From Acidobacteriota bacterium (GTDB lineage Bacteria > Acidobacteriota > Terriglobia > Acidiferrales > UBA7541): a stretch of DNA of 64,000 nucleotides. A program made the translations under genes and the position numbers. Below the pieces are notes generated by a model, which was not told the DNA's origin, searched no databases, and saw only the letters and a list, made by a program, of their open reading frames with translations. Shown here in pieces: positions 59,569 to 64,000 of this stretch. Numbering within the stretch: position 1 is the first letter of the stretch; each line of letters opens with the position of its first letter. Location: contig JABCZG010000012.1 in the NCBI GenBank assembly GCA_013289835.1, forward strand, positions 62,001 through 126,000, read 5' to 3'.

Positions 59569-60330
59569 ATGGGCACGCTGAACCGCCAGGAGTTGGATCA
59601 ACTGGAACGCCGGGAGCTGCAGATCACGGTGCTGGCAGCGGTGTTTGTGCTGGTACTGGCGACGGGGCTGGCGGTGTTTATGTACCCGCTGGTGTTCCTG
59701 CATCCGGTCGGAGACAAGTGGGGCTTGCGGGTGGCATTCTTCGGGTTCTGCTTGCTGACAGTGCTGTTTGACGTGTACCTGCTGGAACGGCAGAAGACGG
59801 TGCGCGAGCTGAAGCAGCGGCTGCTGGCGGAGTTGGAGCGCAACGTTACGTTGCAACAGCAGGCCAGTGTGGATCATCTCCAGACCATGCCGGATCAGAA
59901 CTATTTCTGGGACCGCTTGACGATGGAATTCCGCCGGGCGATGAGCATGGAGAAGACGCTGTCGCTGCTGATCGTGCAGACCAAGCCGGGTAGTTCGCTG
60001 GTCAAAAACAAAGAGAATAGCGAAGGATTGAGCGATGCGGCGAAGGCGACTTCGCGAAGGCTGCGGCCATCGGATTCGATTTACCGGCTGGCGACGGGAA
60101 TGTTTGCGGTGGTGCTACCGGAGACAGATTCGCTGAATGCCAAGCGCATCGCGATGCGGCTGCAAGAAGAATTGCAGAACGTTCGCGCGAAGCATGGCAC
60201 GGCGTTCGACATTACCGTGCACAATTATCCGGAGCAGGTGAAAAGCGCGCGCGAGCTGGAAGATATTGTGAAGTCGCTGCTGCCGGCGCAGGACGCGTGG
60301 GCCACACCGGCTCTTGCGGACGCGAAGTAA
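59569..60330 (+). CDS. Membrane protein with degenerate GGDEF domain
   Basis: The 253-residue protein has two membrane helices (VLAAVFVLVLATGLAVFMYPLVF and LRVAFFGFCLLTVLFDVYLL), a coiled-coil linker, and a GGDEF-like domain in which the active-site GGDEF is replaced by ATGMF (YRLATGMFAVVLPETD). It therefore cannot be an active cyclic-di-GMP synthase and is probably a c-di-GMP receptor or partner. The window also contains a PilZ protein (45279). Confidence 0.85.
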   Translation: MGTLNRQELDQLERRELQITVLAAVFVLVLATGLAVFMYPLVFLHPVGDKWGLRVAFFGFCLLTVLFDVYLLERQKTVRELKQRLLAELERNVTLQQQASVDHLQTMPDQNYFWDRLTMEFRRAMSMEKTLSLLIVQTKPGSSLVKNKENSEGLSDAAKATSRRLRPSDSIYRLATGMFAVVLPETDSLNAKRIAMRLQEELQNVRAKHGTAFDITVHNYPEQVKSARELEDIVKSLLPAQDAWATPALADAK

Positions 60331-60331
60331 T

Positions 60332-60385
60332 CAGTTTTCTGTTTTTAGTTCTTCGTTTTTGGTTTTTGGTTTCTAGCTCTTGTTC
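60332..60385. repeat. Degenerate TTTTTAGTTCTTCG-type repeat tract
   Basis: TTTTCTGTTTTTAGTTC, TTCGTTTTTGG and TTTTTGGTTTCTAGCTC follow each other with a period near ten. It resembles the tracts at 7933, 50037 and 54735. Confidence 0.45.
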
Positions 60386-60398
60386 TGGCAACAGAGAA

Positions 60399-61583
60399 TC
60401 ACCGAAGGGCCTGTTTCAAATCCTCGATCAAATCCTCTTTATCTTCCAGACCAATCGAAACGCGCACGGTTCCGGGGCTGACGCCGGCGCGGCGCAATTC
60501 TTCGTTGGACATGTTGTAGTGCGAGCTGTAGATCGGCATAATCACCAGCGACTCCACACCTCCGAGACTTGCCGCCAGCAGGAATAGCTGCACGCGATCG
60601 CAAAAACGCCGCGCCGCGGGCAAGCCACCCTTCAAATCAAACGCCAGCATGCCGCCGAAGCCGCGCATCTGCTTTCGCGCGAGCGCGTGATCCGGGTGAG
60701 ATTTCAGACCGGGATAATGCACGCGGGCTACTCTCGAATGGCTTTCGAGGAATTTGGCGACGGCCATGGCGTTTTCGCACTGCCGTTCGACGCGCACGCC
60801 GAGCGTTTTGATCCCGCGAATGAGTAGATAGGCGGCGCCGGGATCCATCGAGCCGCCCAAATAAATGACCATTTGGCGAACGCGCTCCATCCAATTCGAA
60901 TTGCCGACCGCGACGCCGGCGATGATGTCGGAATGGCCGGCAAGCGATTTCGTGGCGCTGTGAACGACCATGTCGTAGCCGAGCGCGATGGGATTCTGCA
61001 AAACGGGAGTGGCGAAGGTGTTGTCAATGATGGAGATGAGTTTGTGCTTCTTGGCAAAGGCCACGGCTTTGTGGATGTCCACGAGGCGAAGGGTGGGATT
61101 GGTGGGCGTTTCGACGTAGAGAACTTTGGTGCGCGAGTTAGCGAGAGATTCGAGGTCCGCGAGATCGGTTCCCACCTGGCGAACGGTGATACCCATGTTG
61201 GGAAAAATATCGCGCATCAGGCGGTACGAGCCACCGTAGAGTTGCGCGGTAGAGATGACTTCGTCGCCATTTTTCAGCGCGGCGAGAAGCGAAGAGGAGA
61301 TCGCCGCCATTCCGGAAGATGTGACGACCGCGGCTTCCGCGCCCTCCAGCGCAGCGATTTTTTTCTGGGCGACGGTCAACGTGGGATTGCCGTAGCGCGT
61401 GTAGATGTAGGCTTTGTTCTTGCCTTCGGCCCACAATTTCATTTCCGCGGTGGAAGAAAACGTGAAGGTAGAGGAGCGGATGATTTCGGTGACGATGGGG
61501 CCGTTGACGCCGTGGCGAGAGGGCTCGCCGCCATGAATGGCCCTTGTTTGCGGACCGAACTTGCGCTCTGTTATGTTTTTCAT
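60399..61583 (-). CDS. Trans-sulfuration PLP enzyme (cystathionine gamma-synthase/methionine gamma-lyase type)
   Basis: The 394-residue enzyme is a Cys/Met metabolism PLP-dependent enzyme. The PLP lysine is in HSATKSLAGHSDIIAG, and other motifs are TRYGNPTLTVAQKKIAALEGAEAAVVTSSGMAAI, YVETPTNPTLRLVDI and YPGLKSHPDHALA. The family covers cystathionine gamma-synthase, beta/gamma-lyase and O-acetylhomoserine sulfhydrylase, which cannot be separated here. The start at 61583 fits the family length. Confidence 0.93.
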   Translation of the reverse strand: MKNITERKFGPQTRAIHGGEPSRHGVNGPIVTEIIRSSTFTFSSTAEMKLWAEGKNKAYIYTRYGNPTLTVAQKKIAALEGAEAAVVTSSGMAAISSSLLAALKNGDEVISTAQLYGGSYRLMRDIFPNMGITVRQVGTDLADLESLANSRTKVLYVETPTNPTLRLVDIHKAVAFAKKHKLISIIDNTFATPVLQNPIALGYDMVVHSATKSLAGHSDIIAGVAVGNSNWMERVRQMVIYLGGSMDPGAAYLLIRGIKTLGVRVERQCENAMAVAKFLESHSRVARVHYPGLKSHPDHALARKQMRGFGGMLAFDLKGGLPAARRFCDRVQLFLLAASLGGVESLVIMPIYSSHYNMSNEELRRAGVSPGTVRVSIGLEDKEDLIEDLKQALR

Positions 61584-61782
61584 GGCGACAATTGTCCACC
61601 CCGCGCGGCAGCCAGACCAACATCCAATTTGGAGCCCTTCGCGGCTTGACAGTTTCCTCCAGGGGGCCAGGCCGTGCGTTTTTTGCGCGGGCAAATTTGC
61701 TCCGCGCGCAAGTGGATCGCGCAACGGAAGCGCAAGCTTGGCGGTAAAAATACTGCGTGTAAGAAAGTGAGCGGAGGCGGAC

Positions 61783-62358
61783 GTGGAGTTCTGGTCATCG
61801 CGGCAATGGATCTATGCGCTATGGATGTTGTTCGGATTGTACTGGCTGGTCTCGGCGCTCAAGCGGAAGAGAACGAAGCAGCGCGAAAGCTGGAGCCAAC
61901 GTTTAGGCTATGTGCTTCCGCTGCTGGTGGCGTTTTACTTATTGGACCGGCCGGAAGCGCGCTACGGATGGCTGAGCGAACGTTTTGTTCCCTGGAGCCC
62001 GGCGGTGGAATGGGGCGGCGTCTTTCTGACTGCCGCGGGCGTGGCGATGGCGTTTTGGGCGCGCTGGCATTTGGGGACCAATTGGAGCGGCACGGTCGCG
62101 CTGAAGGAAGGGCATGAATTGATTCGGAGCGGACCGTATCGCGCCATTCGGCATCCGATTTACACGGGAATTCTTCTCGCGCTCCTCGGAACCATTCTTG
62201 CCATTGGGGAGATACGAGGATTGCTGGCTGTGGCCATTACGTGGCTGTCCTTTTACATCAAGGCGCGCCGCGAAGAGTTATTTCTCCGGCAGGAGTTCGG
62301 GGAACGATTTGATGAGCACTTGAAGCACACCGGGATGTTTTTACCAAAGATGGGGTAA
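61783..62358 (+). CDS. Isoprenylcysteine carboxyl methyltransferase (ICMT)-like membrane protein
   Basis: The 191-residue protein has about four membrane helices and the ICMT motif: SGPYRAIRHPIYTGILLALLGT, followed by REELFLRQEFGERFDEHLKHTG. In bacteria ICMT homologues methylate small membrane substrates or have unknown roles. A GGAGGCGG site precedes the GTG start at 61783. Confidence 0.88.
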   Translation: MEFWSSRQWIYALWMLFGLYWLVSALKRKRTKQRESWSQRLGYVLPLLVAFYLLDRPEARYGWLSERFVPWSPAVEWGGVFLTAAGVAMAFWARWHLGTNWSGTVALKEGHELIRSGPYRAIRHPIYTGILLALLGTILAIGEIRGLLAVAITWLSFYIKARREELFLRQEFGERFDEHLKHTGMFLPKMG

Positions 62359-62389
62359 TCGGCTGATAATGGCGGAGCGGGAGGCTACC

Positions 62390-62764
62390 ATGCTCGCATC
62401 AGGCAAGATGGTTGGTTTTGTTCTCACCAAAGATTACGACCAGGCAAGGGCCTTTTATGAGGGCAAGCTGGGATTCGAATTCGTCAGCCAGGATCAGTTT
62501 GCGCTGGCGATGAAAGTTGGCGGGCACTTCGTGCGGATTTCCAAGGTTCCGAATTTCACTCCGCTTCGGAGCACGGTGCTGGGCTGGGAGGTCGAAAACA
62601 TCGAAGCAGTTGTGGCCTGGCTCAAACAGCGAGGCGTTGCGATGGAAAAGTATCCCTTCATCCAGGATCCTGAGCGCGGGATTTGGACGACTCCCAACGG
62701 CGACAAAGTGGCTTGGTTTAAGGACGCGGATGGGAACGTGCTATCCGTAAGCCAGCATCAATAG
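62390..62764 (+). CDS. VOC-family (glyoxalase-like) protein
   Basis: The 124-residue protein has a VOC pattern: MVGFVLTKDYDQARAFYEGKLGFEFVSQDQFALAMKVGGHFVRISKV, then VAWLKQRGVAMEKYPFIQDPERGIWTTPNGDKVAWFKDADGNVLSVSQH. The start at 62390 follows GGGAGG six bases earlier. It is the third VOC protein in the window. Confidence 0.85.
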   Translation: MLASGKMVGFVLTKDYDQARAFYEGKLGFEFVSQDQFALAMKVGGHFVRISKVPNFTPLRSTVLGWEVENIEAVVAWLKQRGVAMEKYPFIQDPERGIWTTPNGDKVAWFKDADGNVLSVSQHQ

Positions 62765-62985
62765 CGTACGCCGCCATGACGTTGCAAAAGGTCTTTGAGC
62801 GGAACGGTGAGCTCCTGACCGCAGCGAACACGTTCGAGCGCCTGTTCGGCGAAGTAGACATCCTCAAGATCATCGAGATGCTGGACGATGGCTTCACGGA
62901 CGTAAGACGTCTTGGTGCGCCCGGTGCGGCGAGCCAGCTTTTCGAGACGTTTTTCAATAGACTGCGGAAGGCGGATAGTCAGCAT
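62758..62985 (-). CDS. RelB-type ribbon-helix-helix antitoxin, without partner toxin
   Basis: The 75-residue protein begins with a ribbon-helix-helix: MLTIRLPQSIEKRLEKLARRTGRTKTSYVREAIVQHLDDLEDVYFAEQALERVRCGQELTV, typical of DinJ/RelB antitoxins. A partner toxin would lie downstream on the minus strand, but that region is the VOC gene on the other strand, overlapping by seven bases. It appears to be an orphan antitoxin. Confidence 0.8.
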   Translation of the reverse strand: MLTIRLPQSIEKRLEKLARRTGRTKTSYVREAIVQHLDDLEDVYFAEQALERVRCGQELTVPLKDLLQRHGGVRY

Positions 62986-63057
62986 AAGGACCTCGCTACA
63001 TGAGTGTTGAGTGTTGCATAGTCCCGTGCCAACCGTGCTCCCGTCGAGACCCTGCTT

Positions 63058-64000
63058 CTAGGCTTCTTCTTCGACGAGTTGTTCGCCGTGCGCGGCTTTG
63101 TGGGCGGCGATGACTTTTTCGGCGAGTTCGTTGGGGACGTAGTCGTAGTGCGAGAACTCCATCGAATAGCTCGCGCGGCCTTGCGTTTTTGAGATGAGAT
63201 CGTTGGCGTAGGTGAGCATTTCGGAGAACGGCACCTGCGCCTTGATGATGACGTTGTGGGCGCGGGCTTCGCTGCCGGCGATGCGGCCGCGTCGCGCGCT
63301 GAGGTCGCCCATCAGGTCACCGGAGTATTGATCGGGCGCGTACACTTCCACGTGCATGACAGGTTCGAGGAGCGCGGGGCGCGCCTGCTTCATGGCTTCC
63401 TTGAACGCCAGCGAGCCGGCGATCTTGAAAGCCATGTCCGAGGAATCGACGTCGTGATATTTGCCGTCGTAGAGCACGGCGCGGAAATCCACGACGGGAA
63501 AGCCGGCGAGGTAGCCGCGCGCGGCGGCATCGCGAATGCCTTTTTCGACGGACGGAATCCAGTTCCGGGGAATGGCGCCGCCAAAAACGTCGTCCACGAA
63601 CTCGACACCTTTGCCGCGCTCGATGGGCTCCATCTTGATGCGGCATACACCGAACTGGCCGTGGCCGCCGGACTGTTTCTTGTGCTTGCCTTCGGCGTCG
63701 GCCTTGCCGCGAATGGTTTCGCGGTAAGGGACTTTCGGGGGCTTCAGAGTGAGGTCGACGTGATAGCGCTTGTGGAGCTTGGCGACGACGACTTCGATGT
63801 GCTGCTGGCCCGAACCGGCGAGCAGGAATTCCTTGGTTTGCGGATCGCGTGAAAAGCGGAGCGCCGCGTCTTCCTCGAGAATTTTGTGGATGGAAACACC
63901 GATTTTGTCCTCGTCGGCGCGCGTTTTCGGCTCGATGGCAAAGGTGATGGAAGGTTCCGGAAGCTGCGCGGGGGAATAATAGATCGCTGGGGATTTGTCG
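63058..64000 (-). CDS. Elongation factor G-like protein, C-terminal part (runs off right edge)
   Basis: The visible 313 residues correspond to domains III to V of an EF-G: DPQTKEFLLAGSGQQHIEVVVAKLHKRYHVDLTLKPPKVPYRETIRGKADAEGKHKKQSGGHGQFGVCRIKMEP, then VFGGAIPRNWIPSVEKGIRDA and GRIAGSEARAHNVIIKAQVPFSEMLTYANDLISKTQGRASYSMEFSHYDYVPNELAEKV. The KHKKQSGGHGQFG loop and the C-terminal tail (HGEQLVEEEA) resemble the EF-G2/fusA2 paralogue rather than the main factor. The GTPase domain lies outside the window. Confidence 0.92.
   Translation of the reverse strand, partial: DKSPAIYYSPAQLPEPSITFAIEPKTRADEDKIGVSIHKILEEDAALRFSRDPQTKEFLLAGSGQQHIEVVVAKLHKRYHVDLTLKPPKVPYRETIRGKADAEGKHKKQSGGHGQFGVCRIKMEPIERGKGVEFVDDVFGGAIPRNWIPSVEKGIRDAAARGYLAGFPVVDFRAVLYDGKYHDVDSSDMAFKIAGSLAFKEAMKQARPALLEPVMHVEVYAPDQYSGDLMGDLSARRGRIAGSEARAHNVIIKAQVPFSEMLTYANDLISKTQGRASYSMEFSHYDYVPNELAEKVIAAHKAAHGEQLVEEEA

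Noticed and set aside
1..64000. CRISPR arrays, prophage genes or insertion sequences
   Set aside because: No regularly spaced direct repeats, integrase, capsid, transposase or terminal inverted repeats with a transposase were seen.

Overview
The window looks like a chromosomal segment of an acidobacterium (Terriglobia-type; inferred, not proven). The clues are a high-GC genome, a large MacB/FtsX-like orphan permease of the kind abundant in Acidobacteria (45986-48466), a cobalamin-dependent ribonucleotide reductase, LpxC (so a Gram-negative envelope), and a non-canonical tRNA with an 8/4 acceptor/T-arm layout, a structure reported from this phylum. There is no phage or insertion-sequence backbone. 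Most of the window is ordinary core genome with small accessory pockets.

Layout. 1-7 kb: start of a Ser/Thr kinase, a secreted phosphatase, then nrdJ behind a long structured leader, followed by a RelBE/ParDE-like toxin-antitoxin pair. 7-16 kb: a prohibitin-like protein and a BlaI/BlaR1-type operon whose sensor domain is replaced by a 28-residue repeat shared with the next gene, then an M48 protease, a CGNR regulator and a DUF1223 protein. 16-24 kb: envelope genes (CPBP protease, YibQ-like deacetylase, an apparently inactive S41/CtpA homologue, lpxC, glmU, nfeD plus an SPFH protein). 24-41 kb: a dispersed purine block (purQ, purL, purF, purM, purN) with lepB and tyrS, interrupted by a cdd1-padR-nif3 operon, an M28 peptidase and an ABC exporter. 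40-49 kb: catabolic and transport genes, PilZ and the orphan permease.

49.1-52 kb is the most unusual stretch. It holds an NYN-domain RNase gene behind a promoter, two hairpins and an intrinsic terminator. Next come a 13-codon mini-ORF followed by three stacked hairpins, two tRNA-like genes (Tyr GUA and Cys GCA anticodons, the second with an 8-bp acceptor and 4-bp T stem), and an unrecognised 276-residue protein apparently co-transcribed with them. Further structured, terminator-ended intergenic RNAs follow. 52-55 kb: a bactofilin, two more toxin-antitoxin modules and a remnant of a VapC gene. 55-64 kb: lineage-specific hypotheticals, a degenerate GGDEF protein, a cystathionine-synthase-type PLP enzyme, an isoprenylcysteine methyltransferase-like protein, and the C-terminal part of an elongation factor G-like protein running off the right edge.

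All calls come from reading the sequence by eye. No database search or folding program was run, so family names rest on motifs and overall resemblance.
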